The position numbers were made by a program, and so were the translations under genes. The notes under the pieces were generated by a model, which saw only the letters and a program-made list of their open reading frames with translations, searched no databases and was not told the origin of the DNA. From contig MU008155.1 of NCBI GenBank assembly GCA_010909165.1, positions 186,001 to 250,000 on the forward strand: a stretch of 64,000 nucleotides of DNA, in the 5' to 3' direction. How positions within the stretch are numbered: the first letter of the stretch is position 1; every line of letters starts with the position of its first letter. The stretch is from Anthoceros angustus (taxonomy: Eukaryota; Streptophyta; Anthocerotopsida; Anthocerotales; Anthocerotaceae). Shown in pieces: positions 42,857 through 54,110 of the stretch.

Positions 42857-43745
42857 TATCGAGGAGGTTGCCAAGGCCTGCATGGTACATGGCGCCCACG
42901 GTAGGACAGCGGGCCCCAGCCCATGGGACATGGTAGCCCAGCGACAGCAGGGTCGGTATGGTACATGGTCCACAGCCGGAATGCCGGGGCTGTCCAGCCA
43001 TGGGACATGCGATCCAATGGCCGGGGATGCTCGACCATGGGACATGGCGATCCACCGGGCTGAGATTGGGCCACCATGGGACATTGAGCGGGCTGCCACC
43101 ATGGGACATGGCGATCCATCAGCTGACCGCCGGACCGTCGCGACCACCATTTCAACGATCAAACACAAGGACTAAGGTGCGCACTAAAAGAATGTGAAGT
43201 TGATGTATGTTTGTTTTATAAACTACGTCTAGTTGGTCATTTTTGTTAACCAAGAACATGTCTTTATTTTGATTGGCCCATAGTCCAAGGATGCATTTCT
43301 TTTAAATACTCGTTCTAGAAAATAGATCCGTTATGAGCGGATAAGTAGGTCAAGAATAGCTGCTTAGCTATAGGTGTGAAAGGGCTAAGTAGGCAAATGC
43401 TGCGTGTGTTCAACGTGGAGAGGAAGAACCAAGGCGTGAGCCGTTGCATCATGGCGCAAGCGGTGGAGGGGGAAGCGGGCGTGAGGATGATGACCAGCGT
43501 GAGGATGAGGACCGCGAGGCGAGGATCGAGGTTTGATCTTAATCGCGCTGGGCTACTTTATTGGGAACCAAAGCACTTTGTGAATCTGCGCAATCCATGA
43601 ATCAAATCGTGTAGTCTGCGGATTTGCTCCTGTGTCTCCCGCTGCGGCGTAAGGCGTGATTCTGGACTCCCCAGCCAGCGCTGGCTGGCCAAGGAAGCTT
43701 CAAGAAAACCACGATTTACACCCATTGGGCAAATCTCGGCATTTC
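42857..43745 (+). repeat. 5' LTR of the younger gypsy
   Basis: It starts tatcgaggaggttgccaagg and is followed by a minisatellite of ccatgggacatggcgatcc units (five clear copies to 43,120). Next come a block ending in tttaaatactcg (possible TATA region, about 43,300) and a shared gcatcatggcgcaa block. It aligns with 54,770-55,600 with many indels. Similarity fades at about 43,745; the 3' copy instead continues with a segment (gctctccggcatactttg) missing here, so the LTR boundaries are approximate. Confidence 0.75.
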
Positions 43746-44479
43746 GGTGATCTTCGGGACGCTTCTCCAATCCGGGCGGCGATATTCTAGGCGCCTCCCC
43801 ACCTAGCGGCGCCATTCAGGGCGAGGACGCTGTTGTTGGGCGATTCTGACATCAACGCGTCTTTTCCAGCCCAATCCACGTGGCATTGCAGTCTGGGATT
43901 TGTGAGCTAAGGGCGACGTCCTCCATGTACCCGATCACTCCCCAGATTGCAGATCTTGCATCCAGTCCTAGCTTAGGCGGGCTACAGCCTTGTGCAATGC
44001 TAGGGACAAAATCCGTGAGTTCTTGTTCATTTTTCAATTCGAGCTTAGCATTCGGGATCTCTAGCTTGGGTGGGTTGCTGACTTTGCCAGACTAGAGGCA
44101 GATCCTACTTGCCCCACTTCCCATCTCCATCAAGGATCGGGGAGGCAGCAAGTGCGGCTTGGCAATTTGACATTTCAATCATTCAATCGCAGATCATTTG
44201 AGCTGTAGGCGTTGCTAGGAACAAGCTAGTCACGATGGCTACAGAACCTCACGAAATTCAAGCACTGTAGAGTGAGGATATTTTGGCTGACCTCTAGGTC
44301 CTAGGACATCCCATATTCGGGATCGTCATGCGAGATGGAGAGTCCCAGCAAAGGACATTACATCCCCTGGGGCCCACTGGAAGGAGCTTTCACACGGGCT
44401 TGAAACAGCAGGAGGCGGGTTGTCCTTGGGAGCTTCTTTGCTTCCCATCTTTTTGGGGGTGACTCACTGACCTCGTGTT
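43746..44479 (+). other. Leader between 5' LTR and gag
   Basis: No primer binding site could be recognised and the open frames are short. It runs up to the gag start region at about 44,480. Confidence 0.4.
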
Positions 44480-46961
44480 TTGCTCACATGGGTGATGCAC
44501 CCTGAAGGACATGAGACCAGTCCTCGCTACCGTTTGAGAACGCGGGATATCCAGCAGCGGACCACCCCCGAGCGGGTACAGGCCAGAAGGAGGCGTTCTT
44601 TTCAACACCAGCAGCAAGCACAGGAGGAGTTGGCAAGCGGTTTACAGGAGCCTGGCACGCCACCTGCCACCTTGGAGACAGCAACCAGCTGGTCTCCATT
44701 TGCAGATCTCAACACCGGCAAAGAATCATCCGACTCCTTGCCGGGAGATCAGCCGGGACAAACTTGTCCCAATTTGAGCCTTACAGAGACAAGATCAGAA
44801 TCAGCTGATCTTTCGGAGGATTCGGACACCATGGAAGGTGGAGGACCCTCATACAGGCAGGACAGATTTTCCGGGAGGCCGGGCACTCAGTCGCTGCGAG
44901 ATTTTTGGCTATTCCTCAACGCTATCATCAGCCGGGTCAGGTTCAAGCATGGCGCCGCTTACAATCACCAGTACATGTTTGAACAGCTTTCAAGCTACTT
45001 GGCGGACGAGGCGCTGGATTTGTATGAGGCACATCAAGCTGATTTGTCTTCTACCATCTCCACGGTGAATCCCCAGTTTCAAGGAGCTGCAGCTTGCCTA
45101 CAATGGCAAGTTGGCCACGGCTGTGAGTGCCCACCAGGCTAAGATTGCTGCTGGGACAGTCGCAGCCACCGTTCAGCCACCATCTGTGGTGAGTCTAACT
45201 GCTGCTGAGAGGGTGGCAGCCACGATTGGGGTCCCGGAGTTCATCCAAACTCCCAAGTACCTCAATCCGGTGGAGGAGTTCATGGCCATCCTTGAGAAGG
45301 CGTTTCCGCTCAAGACTCCGAGAAAATAGATGAGCTGGCCAGTCGCAAGAAGGGTGAGACTGTCCAGATGACCTTTCGCAGCTCCAGGCTGCGAGAAACC
45401 TTGGGATGTTGACTGACCAAGAGGCAGAAGTTTCTTCTACGTTGGAGGAGATCCATTGTTCCACTTTCAACTTGTCACCTCTTTGGTGGACAAGTATGGG
45501 GACAGCTACACCCTGGAATAGGTCCATGAAGAAGCGGAGCGCAAGGAAATCGCATTTTCAGCGTATGCTTCTCGACACTCCAAGGCCTTCACGCACTATC
45601 AAAGCATGTTTTCCAGCAAGGGGAACACATCTGGAGGCGAGGGATCAAGGGTTTCCAAGCCCATTCAGGCCAGGCCAGTCAAGTCAACAGCCATAGCCAC
45701 CTCCACAGCGCTGTGCAATCGCTATGGCAACCCGGATCATTTGGCTCCGGCGTGCAAGCTTCCTGTGGAAGGTTTGCATTGTTCCCATTGCAACAAGACT
45801 GGCCATTTGGTTACAATCTGTTTCCAGAAGCATCCGGAGCGCAGATATCAGCAAGGACAGTCCACACCTTCAGCCGGGACTCCCACAACAGCCGCTGGCA
45901 GTTCAAATGCGTCGAAGGGCCGATCACAGCGGAATGGGGCCAAGGCCAAGGGAGCGGCTAACGCTGACAAGATTGCCGCATTGGAGGCAGCAGTGGCAGC
46001 ACTTACAGCTCAGCTGGGAGCCCAGGCTGCCAGTGGCAGCACCTCCACCTCCAAGCCCGCCGGGACAGCCATTTTGGCACCCCGCTGTGAGGAGGGAGAG
46101 GAGGATTATGGCCTGCCACATGAGGCCTGTACTGTCCACTGTCTTGTGGATTCCACGCCTGATTCAGTCCTACCCGCCACATGGGTAGGATGTGACTTGA
46201 AGAAGGCGCATTTGGATGTTGCAGCTGGGGATGCTGATCCCCTTACTCGGCAACAAAGAGCGAGGGCTGCCATGCCTAGATCCTTTGCTCCGCTGCCGCC
46301 AGGCGTGGCCATCCCTGTTCGTGGACAGGATCATCTGGATGGAGCGCCGAGTGAGCAGCCTCCACATTCGAGTCATGGGGCACCGCCGAATGTGCGCGCG
46401 CATCTACCACCGGCGTACACCCCGACCTTGATCATGCGCAAGGTGTTGGAGACTCCTTTGATCTCCCTCCAGGACATGGGAGTTGGGCGTGCTCAGTTAC
46501 AGCAGGTGCTGGGCTTGGCAACAGCTGAAGTCTCCGGCATCCCATACTGGACTGGAGAGTCAGCCCGGACACTCTGTCCCATGCATGGGGCTGCTGGGGA
46601 CACCTCAGCGGCACACCACAGCTCCATGTTCAGAGCTGTCGGAGCTTGGGATTCTCCAGTCCCATACTCGGACAGCGGTGGAGTCTCAACACGGGACTTC
46701 GCAGTCCCATACTCAGGACTGCCGAGGGAATCTCAGCCTTGGTCCTCAACAGTCCACACAGGACTGGTCCCAATGCCAAGCACCTTCAGCTCCATGCCAA
46801 GGACTGCGAGAAACCCATCACGGACTCTGCAGTCCCATACTCGGACAGCCCGGGGCGGTGGATCCACATGGGCAGCCTCACGACGTTTCAGGCTGGGTAT
46901 TGCCCACCACCATCGACCATGTTACGATGGTGGGAGTGGCAGGCAGGCCACCCAGCCATGA
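44480..46961 (+). pseudogene. Younger gypsy gag with zinc knuckles
   Basis: 44,480-45,142 encodes a Gln/Arg-rich start (TTPERVQARRRRSFQHQQQA), an acidic stretch and a helical capsid-like part (RDFWLFLNAIISRVRFKHGA, YMFEQLSSYLADEALDLYEA). A frameshift leads to 45,111-45,329 (FIQTPKYLNPVEEFMAILEK). The 451-codon frame 45,606-46,961 has two CCHC-type knuckles: CNRYGNPDHLAPAC (second Cys replaced by Tyr) and CSHCNKTGHLVTIC (complete). It then has an Ala-rich coiled coil (DKIAALEAAVAALTAQLGAQ) and a long Ser/Pro-rich linker containing repeated cccatactcggacagc motifs. Confidence 0.82.
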
Positions 46962-47025
46962 GGAGGGCCAGCCACTTGGAGGCGGCGCGCCTGCGTCGGG
47001 AGTACTAGCACCTCGCATTCAGCCC

Positions 47026-47504
47026 ACCAATCGCATGAATGTGCGAGTGAGCAATGCCATGGTGGACAATAGGGAAGGCCATGTCACGGTGAATGGCTAT
47101 GCTCCCAAGCTTGTGCTCTTGGACACGGGGCACAGCCCGTGATCATTGGCAAGGCTCTCGCCGCTAGGTTGAACTTGCAGGGAACGGCACTCCGCCATTC
47201 ACCCTGGAACATCAGGACAGCCTCTGGCGCTGTGGAACCTGTGTGTGGAGAGACTGTTCAGCCACTGGCCATCACGCTCAAGCCCGGGACAGCCGCTGCC
47301 ATGACATTGGCCATTCATTGCCTTGTCACGACAGCTGCTAACTACGATGTCCTTCTCGGACAGGAGTTTTTGTTTCCACCCGGCATCAGCGTGGACAATT
47401 GGACAGAGCAAGCTCACTATCGCCCCGATTGGCGTAGTGGAGGTCAGCAAGTGGCGCACTTTCCCTTGAATCTGCATGGCGGATTGGACAGGCCACTGTC
47501 CTAG
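47026..47504 (+). pseudogene. Younger gypsy aspartic protease
   Basis: The frame to 47,142 reads MNVRVSNAMVDNREGHVTVN, then LVLLDTGHSP. The D-T-G motif is the catalytic Asp site, and a frameshift right after it leads to VIIGKALAARLNLQGTALRH (47,139-47,504) with YDVLLGQEFLFPPGISVDNW, the second conserved protease element (ILG/LLGxxFL). It lies directly before the methyltransferase, as in the older copy at 57.8-58.2 kb. Confidence 0.82.
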
Positions 47505-47754
47505 CTACTCCAGTCCTTATGGCGACCAGGCTGTCCCGGTGCTCCCCGACGGCCCGGCATTTGAGTGACATCTGGAGCTTGCCGACTTGGATCCGGATCA
47601 CGAGGCCGACCATTTGGTCACAGCTGCCAGACACTCCACCATCATTCAAGTGTGACCTGGTTCAGCAAGCTCTTCCACGAGTGCAGCAAGCTCTGCGCAG
47701 CACTCCCCTTGGGACAGGCATCCTCCACCACGGTGAGCCAGCAGATCATCACGT

Positions 47755-48745
47755 GGGACGGCGCCCACTTCTGGCATTACTTTGCTGGAACTGTTTGGGG
47801 GTATTTGCACAGGTCTGGAGGCTCTTTTGCTGAATGGCATCTTGGTCAGTCGTTACATTTACTATGACCGTTGTCCCAAGGCGCAATGCATTGCTGCTTT
47901 TCGCCTTCAGGAGCTGCGGCAGCGATTCCCTTCACTACTCCCCGCCACTGCTATCTTAGGCACCTTTTCTACAGTGCCCCAAGACATCCAGTGTTGCGGT
48001 ACATTACTCAGCTCAGCCCCCATCCACTTCGTGATTGCGGGATGGGAATGCCAAGGATTTTCTCAAGCCGGCACAGGGGGAGGATTACAAGATCCACGAA
48101 CCGCCTTGTTTTGGGACCTTCACCGCATCTTGGTGGATGTTCAGCACTTCAGCCCTGGCTGCGCTTACTTGCTGGAGAACACCCGGCGCAGCTGGACACT
48201 CGGCTGCAAGTTCGCCAAGACATGGCCATCATCCAGCAGCATGTGGGCACGCCCTTGCTCATGGATGCTGTCCAGGTTGGCAGTTTCGCTCATCGCCTGC
48301 GAAACTATTGGACCAACCTGGCCCCTCAACCTTTGCTAGAGTTGGTGGTCACCCGCACTACTCGGGACCCCACTCTCAAGCTCTCCAATGTGTTGGACCC
48401 TTGGCATCAGCCACGGGCTGTGACAGGTGCCGAGCGTGCACCTTGGTACCGCACCAACACGCAGACCGGCCCCTTCCCACCCTAGTGAGCTTTCCTGGCT
48501 CCTATGCCTACAGGGGACAAGGGGCAGGTCTGCTATTCAACAGCAACACCCACCAGTGGGAGAGAGCCCAATGTGGAGGCGGGAGCGTCATGGGTTTCCA
48601 CACCCATGCCTGCAGCCCCAAGTTGCGTCACGGGCCGCCTTGGGCCGCGCTATGGATCTGTCAGCCCTCACTTGGCTCATCAGCATATGTCTGGCCTTTC
48701 AGCTGTTGGCATTCCGCGAGCTCCCACCGCCCAGGTCCTTTTCCC
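47755..48745 (+). pseudogene. C5 cytosine DNA methyltransferase domain inside gypsy Pol
   Basis: Located between protease and RT. Frame 47,782 onward has LLELFGGICTGLEALLLNGI (motif I, AdoMet binding), HFVIAGWECQGFSQAG (motif IV, catalytic Cys codon 48,049-48,051, with Glu where most enzymes have Pro), LQDPRTALFWDLHRIL and CAYLLENT (motif VI, E-N). After one frameshift near 48,183 comes MDAVQVGSFAHRLRNYWTNL (motif VIII-like). After a second near 48,480, PTLVSFPGSYAYRGQGAGLL with W-E and MGFHTH (motif IX and target-recognition side). After a third near 48,625, RAALGRAMDLSALTWL (motif X-like). An intact version would transfer methyl from AdoMet to cytosine C5. About 310 residues; no extra N-terminal domain. 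Confidence 0.85.
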
Positions 48746-48949
48746 ACATCTGCGGCGTCCATTTGCCCTTCCCGGATACACCACTGGTCATATTGGCTTG
48801 ATGCGAGGCGGTGGCATGGCCATCCCGATCATTCTCAGCATCAAGCTCGTGGACATGGGAATCAGGGCGGTCAGTATGGGACCGTCCGAGTATGAGTATG
48901 GGACAGTCCCGGAGTAGGGACTCCCAATTCACAGCCAGCACCCAAGCCT

Positions 48950-49879
48950 CGCTTATGTGCTGAGACTTTCGATTGGGTCATGGGGCCCCAACTCACAACG
49001 GGGCAGAAAGCACAGATACATGCCCTTTTGCTCCAATACCAGGACTGTTTTGCCTTCTCCATGCGGGAATTGAAGCGATGCAATGTGACCACCTTCCGCA
49101 TCAATCTGACCAGCAAGGAGCCTATCTACAGGAGGCGCTACAGGCTCAGCAAAACTGAGTGGGACATGGTGGATGCACGCTGTCAAGAGTTGCTTGAAGC
49201 CGGGCTCATTCGCCCCTCTAGCTGCGACTATGCTGCTGCCACAGTGATGCCTCCCAAGAAGGACAGCAACGGAATGTGGACAGAGAAGAGGATGTGCGGA
49301 GACTACCGTCCTATCAACGCGGTGACAGCCCAGGATCGGTACCCCATGCCAACGCCGGAGGAGATCTTCGACAACATTGGCAAGTCTACCTACTTCTCGA
49401 TTTTGGATTTGCGTCAAGGCTTCAACCAGGTGCCTGTTGCTGAAGAGGACATCAAGAAGACAGCCTTCCACGGCTCTCAGCTGTGGGAATGGCTGGTGAT
49501 GCCCTTTGGCTTCAAGAACGCGCCGGTGACTTTCCAGCGCGTAATGGACATAGTACTTGCAGGTTCAGCGAACCTCATGTGCTACATTGATGATGTCCTG
49601 GTCCACAGCGAGGACTTTGAGTCTCATTTGGTGCACCTGGAAGATCTGTTCAAGAGATTGCGAAAGGCGCAATTGACATGTCACCCGGCCAAGTGTGAAT
49701 TTGGCATGGACACCGTGGCATACCTTGGTCACAGTTGTGCCGCGGCGTCATGCCTCATGCTGCCAAGGTACAGGCCATCTTGCAGTGCGAGCCCACAAAC
49801 CTCTCGCCTGCGAGCTTTCCTCGGCCTATGCAACTATTACCGAGTATACATTCGGGACTTCACCGAATTGCCAAGCTGA
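48950..49879 (+). CDS. Younger gypsy reverse transcriptase, first copy (intact frame)
   Basis: A 299-codon frame: CFAFSMRELKRCNVTTFRIN, YRLSKTEWDMVDARCQELLE, AGLIRPSSCDYAAATVMPPK, RMCGDYRPINAVTAQDRYPM, YFSILDLRQGFNQVPVAEED, WEWLVMPFGFKNAPVTFQRV, LMCYIDDVLVHSEDFESHLV (catalytic YIDD), LTCHPAKCEFGMDTVAYLGH. It stops at 49,877-49,879 where the next duplicated unit begins. The RT domain itself shows no frameshift up to about 49,735, unlike the two following copies. The thumb is slightly shifted (AFLGLCNYYRVYIRD). Confidence 0.93.
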   Translation, partial: RLCAETFDWVMGPQLTTGQKAQIHALLLQYQDCFAFSMRELKRCNVTTFRINLTSKEPIYRRRYRLSKTEWDMVDARCQELLEAGLIRPSSCDYAAATVMPPKKDSNGMWTEKRMCGDYRPINAVTAQDRYPMPTPEEIFDNIGKSTYFSILDLRQGFNQVPVAEEDIKKTAFHGSQLWEWLVMPFGFKNAPVTFQRVMDIVLAGSANLMCYIDDVLVHSEDFESHLVHLEDLFKRLRKAQLTCHPAKCEFGMDTVAYLGHSCAAASCLMLPRYRPSCSASPQTSRLRAFLGLCNYYRVYIRDFTELPS

Positions 49880-51470
49880 ATGAATGGGGCGTCCGAGTAT
49901 GGATATCCGGTATGGGACTCTAGGACTCCCAATTCACGGCACCCAAGCCTCGCTTATGTCTGAGACTTTCGTTGTCATGGGGCCCCAACTCATGAGCCAG
50001 ATACATGCCCTTTTGCTCCAATACCAGGGCTGTTTTGCCTTCTCCATGCGAGAATTGAAGCGATGTAATGTGACCACCTTCCGCATCAATCGACCAGCAA
50101 GGAGCCTATCTACGGAGGCGCTGAGGCTCAGCAAAACCGAGTGGGACATGGTGGATGCACTGTCAAGAGTTGCTTGAAGCCGGGCTCATTCGCCCCTAGC
50201 TCGACTATCTGCCACAGTGATGCCTCCCAAGAAGGACAGACGGAATGTGGGCGAGAGAAGAGGATGCGGAGACTACCGTCCTATCAACGCGGTGACAGCC
50301 CGATCGGTACCCCATGCCAACGCCGGAGGAGATCTTGACAACATTGGCAAGTCTACCTACTTCTCGATTTTGGATTTGTCAAGGCTTCAACCAGGTGCAC
50401 TGTTGCTGAAGAGGACATCAAGAAGACAGCCTTCCACGGCTCTCTCGGCAGCTGGAATGGCTGGTGATGCCCTTTGGCTTCAAGAACGCGTGACTTTCCG
50501 GTAGCGTAATGGACATAGTACTTGCGGGTTCAGCGAACCTCATGTGCTACATTGATGATGTCCTGGTCCACAGCGGACTTTGAGTCTCATTTGGTGCACC
50601 TGGAAGATCTGTTCAAGAGATTGCGGGCGCATTGACATGTCACCCGGCCAAGTGTGAATTTGGCATGGACACCGTGGCATACCTTGGTCACGAGTTGTGC
50701 TGGCGGCGTCATGCCTCATGCTGCCAAGGTAAGGCCATCTTGCAGTGCGAGAGCCCACAAACCTCTACGCCTGCGAGCTTTCCTCGGCCTATGCAACTAT
50801 TACGAGTATACATTCGGGACTTGACAATTGCCAAGCGTGAATGACTTGCGGAAGGATGTTGTTTGGGCCGAGAGAAGACCCAGCAAGCTTCGACGCTGAG
50901 CGAGCGGAAGCTCCTGTCATGACGACTTCTCCAAGCCGTTTGTGGTACATACGGATTGGAGCATCTTAGCCTAGGGGCATGCTAGCCCAACAAGATGAAG
51001 ATGGAAAGGAGCGGGTGGTTGCGTATGCTTCACGCAGCAACAATCGTGCTGAAGCCAACTGATAGCTACCAAGGGAGTGTCTGGCATGTATGGGCGGTTT
51101 GTCATTTAGGCCCTACATGGCAAGCCCTTCACGCTGGTCACGACCATCAGCCCCTCAAATGGCTGATGACCAACACCAAGTTGAGTGGGAAGCTTGCAAG
51201 GTGGGCCATGATCTTGCAGGACTATGAATTTCAAGTGGTGCACCGGAGTCACACACCAAAACGCGGACACTCTCTCTCAATCCCAGTGCTAGTTGCGAAG
51301 ATGTTACGAAGCAGACAGGACCAAGATGATGGAGATCTGCAGCATGTGTCGGTGGCTGCGATGGTGGCTTTGACAAGCACAGGTGGTATCAGTATGGGAC
51401 AATCCAATATGGGACAGTCCTTAGCATTGAGCACATATCTTTGGGACAGGAGGTCCAAGGACATGGGAAG
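49876..51470 (+). repeat. Tandem duplication unit 1 (RT/RNase H segment, 1,595 bp)
   Basis: It begins ctgaatgaatggggcgtccg, as does unit 2 at 51,471, exactly 1,595 bp later. It re-encodes the RT from RINR..SLST to YIDDVLVHS with many 1-4-base deletions relative to the first copy (for example in CDYAAATV and RMCGDYRP), then RNase H (VHRSHTPKRGHSLSIPV, HQPLKWLMTNTKLSGKLARW). Units 1 and 2 share the same indels in their first half, so the degraded segment was itself duplicated, or the assembly repeated it. Confidence 0.9.
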
Positions 51471-53065
51471 CTGAATGAATGGGGCGTCCGAGTATGGATA
51501 TCCGGTATGGGACTCTAGGACTCCCAATTCACGGCACCCAAGCCTCGCTTATGTCTGAGACTTTCGTTGTCATGGGGCCCCAACTCATGAGCCAGATACA
51601 TGCCCTTTTGCTCCAATACCAGGGCTGTTTTGCCTTCTCCATGCGAGAATTGAAGCGATGTAATGTGACCACCTTCCGCATCAATCGACCAGCAAGGAGC
51701 CTATCTACGGAGGCGCTGAGGCTCAGCAAAACCGAGTGGGACATGGTGGATGCACTGTCAAGAGTTGCTTGAAGCCGGGCTCATTCGCCCCTAGCTCGAC
51801 TATCTGCCACAGTGATGCCTCCCAAGAAGGACAGACGGAATGTGGGCGAGAGAAGAGGATGCGGAGACTACCGTCCTATCAACGCGGTGACAGCCCGATC
51901 GGTACCCCATGCCAACGCCGGAGGAGATCTTGACAACATTGGCAAGTCTACCTACTTCTCGATTTTGGATTTGTCAAGGCTTCAACCAGGTGCACTGTTG
52001 CTGAAGAGGACATCAAGAAGACAGCCTTCCACGGCTCTCTCGGCAGCTGGAATGGCTGGTGATGCCCTTTGGCTTCAAGAACGCGTGACTTTCCGGTAGC
52101 GTAATGGACATAGTACTTGCGGGTTCAGCGAACCTCATGTGCTACATTGATGATGTCCTGGTCCACAGCGGACTTTGAGTCTCATTTGGTGCACCTGGAA
52201 GATCTGTTCAAGAGATTGCGGGCGCATTGACATGTCACCCGGCCAAGTGTGAATTTGGCATGGACACCGTGGCATACCTTGGTCACGAGTTGTGCTGGCG
52301 GCGTCATGCCTCATGCTGCCAAGGTAAGGCCATCTTGCAGTGCGAGAGCCCACAAACCTCTACGCCTGCGAGCTTTCCTCGGCCTATGCAACTATTACGA
52401 GTATACATTCGGGACTTGACAATTGCCAAGCGTGAATGACTTGCTGCGGAAGGATGTTGTTTGGGCCAGAGAAGACCCAGCAAGCTTTCGACACGCTGAG
52501 CAGCGGAAGCTCCTGTCATGGCTGACTGACTTCTCCAAGCCGTTTGTGGTACATACTTGGAGCATCTTAGCCTAGGGGCATGCTAGCCCAACAAGATGAA
52601 GATGGAAAGGAGCGGGTGGTTGCGTATGCTTCACGCAGCAACAATCGTGCTGAAGCTAACTACATAGCTACCAAGGGAGTGTCTAGCTGTATGGGCGGTT
52701 TGTCATTTAGGCCCTACATGGCAAGCCCTTCACGCTGATCGTGACCATCAGCCCCTCAAATGGCTGATGACCAACACCAAGTTGAGTGGGAAGCTTGCAA
52801 GGTGGGCCATGATCTTGCAGGACTATGAATTTCAAGTGGTGCACCGGAGTCACACACCAAAAGCGGACACTCTCTCGGAATCCCAGTGCTAGTTGCGAAG
52901 ATGTTCGAAGCAGACAGGACCAAGATGATGGAGATCTGCAGCATGTGTCGGTGGCTGCGATGGCTTTGACAAGCTGGGTGTCAGTATGGGGATCCGAATA
53001 TGGGACAGTCCTTAGCATTGAGCACATATGCTGGGGACAGGAGGTCCAAGGACATCTGGGAAGAC
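51471..53065 (+). repeat. Tandem duplication unit 2 (RT/RNase H segment)
   Basis: Identical or nearly so to unit 1 up to about 52,430, then differing by small indels in the RNase H part (unit 2 keeps ctgactgacttctcc where unit 1 has lost bases). It continues without break into the integrase, so it is the copy in the native context of the 3' half of Pol. Confidence 0.9.
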
Positions 53066-53079
53066 TCCGAAACTCTCCT

Positions 53080-54110
53080 ATTTGTCCAAACAGGACAATT
53101 TGGATCAGCCATTGAGCACGCTGAGCAAGAAAGAATTCGCCAGCGCGCTTCCAAGTATCAATGGCGTGATGGGCATTTGCTGAGGAGGCTGACCAATGGG
53201 CTGGAACGATTGGTGCCACCACCTGCTGATAGGGAGCAGCTGATTCGTCGAGTGCACGACGACATGGGCCACTTTGGAGTCAAGCGTACTTACAGTTTGC
53301 TCCTCCCGCATTTCCATTGGCAAGGGATGTACGCCCAAGTCAAGCGGCGGTGGCTGTTGCAGGCTGACGGTGAAGACCTCCTTCACCATCCGAACCCTCA
53401 GCTGCACCCTTTGCCTATCATGGGAATTCTTTAGGTGGTCTTGTGACTTGTTGGGTGAACTACCCAAGACACCACGAGGCGTGTACATTCTCGTCATGAT
53501 GGAGCACTTCTCCAAGTGGGTGGAGGTGGTGGCCCTGCGGACAAGAGCTCCAAAAGCACCTCAGCCTTTCTTCAGAATGTCTTTGAGTCGCTTTGGGAGT
53601 GCGAGTGTGACGGATCAGTCGAATTTCGAGGGAATTCCAAGACCTCTGGATGCGCTCATCGACCATCGCAGGACCAGCCGAGACCATCCTCGGCTGATGG
53701 CTGGAGGATGCACAGACCATCAAGAAGGGTCTAAGGAAGCTCTGCCTTCAAATGCCCAAGACAGAGTGGGACTTGGCTCTTCCTTACGTCGCCATGGGCT
53801 ACCGTATGAGTCGGCATGCCTCCTTGGCGCATTTCAGTCCCTACTTCTTGCTGTTTGGGAGGGAACCCATGCCGCCTAGCTCAATTGCCAAGCAACCCTA
53901 TGAGGTAGTGGATCTGGATGATCCAGCAATGTGGGCAACGGTCATTGGTCAGCGTGCCGCGCTGTTTCGGCAAGCCATGCCGATGGCCATGGCTAATTTG
54001 AGGATTGCCCAACATCGGGACACCCTTAGATATGCCCACACTCGCGGCGACGGACCCAAGCTCAAGAAATTTCGGTGGGACTTTGTTTGCGAAGCAAGTG
54101 GGAGACACCC
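53080..54110 (+). pseudogene. Younger gypsy integrase
   Basis: 53,000-53,434: LIRRVHDDMGHFGVKRTYSL with HFHWQGMYAQVK (His pair of the zinc domain; the Cys pair is damaged). 53,274-53,879: ELPKTPRGVYILVMMEHFSK and WVEVVALRTRAPKAP, VTDQ (catalytic core). 53,752-54,114: MPKTEWDLALPYVAMGYRMS, FSPYFLLFGREPMPP, and the post-core segment. At least three frameshifts. Confidence 0.88.

Noticed and set aside
47755-48745. Methyltransferase as an independent host gene (MET1, CMT or DNMT3 homologue)
   Set aside because: It lacks host N-terminal domains, has no introns of its own, is flanked tightly by gypsy protease and RT in the same strand, and the same order occurs in the second copy.
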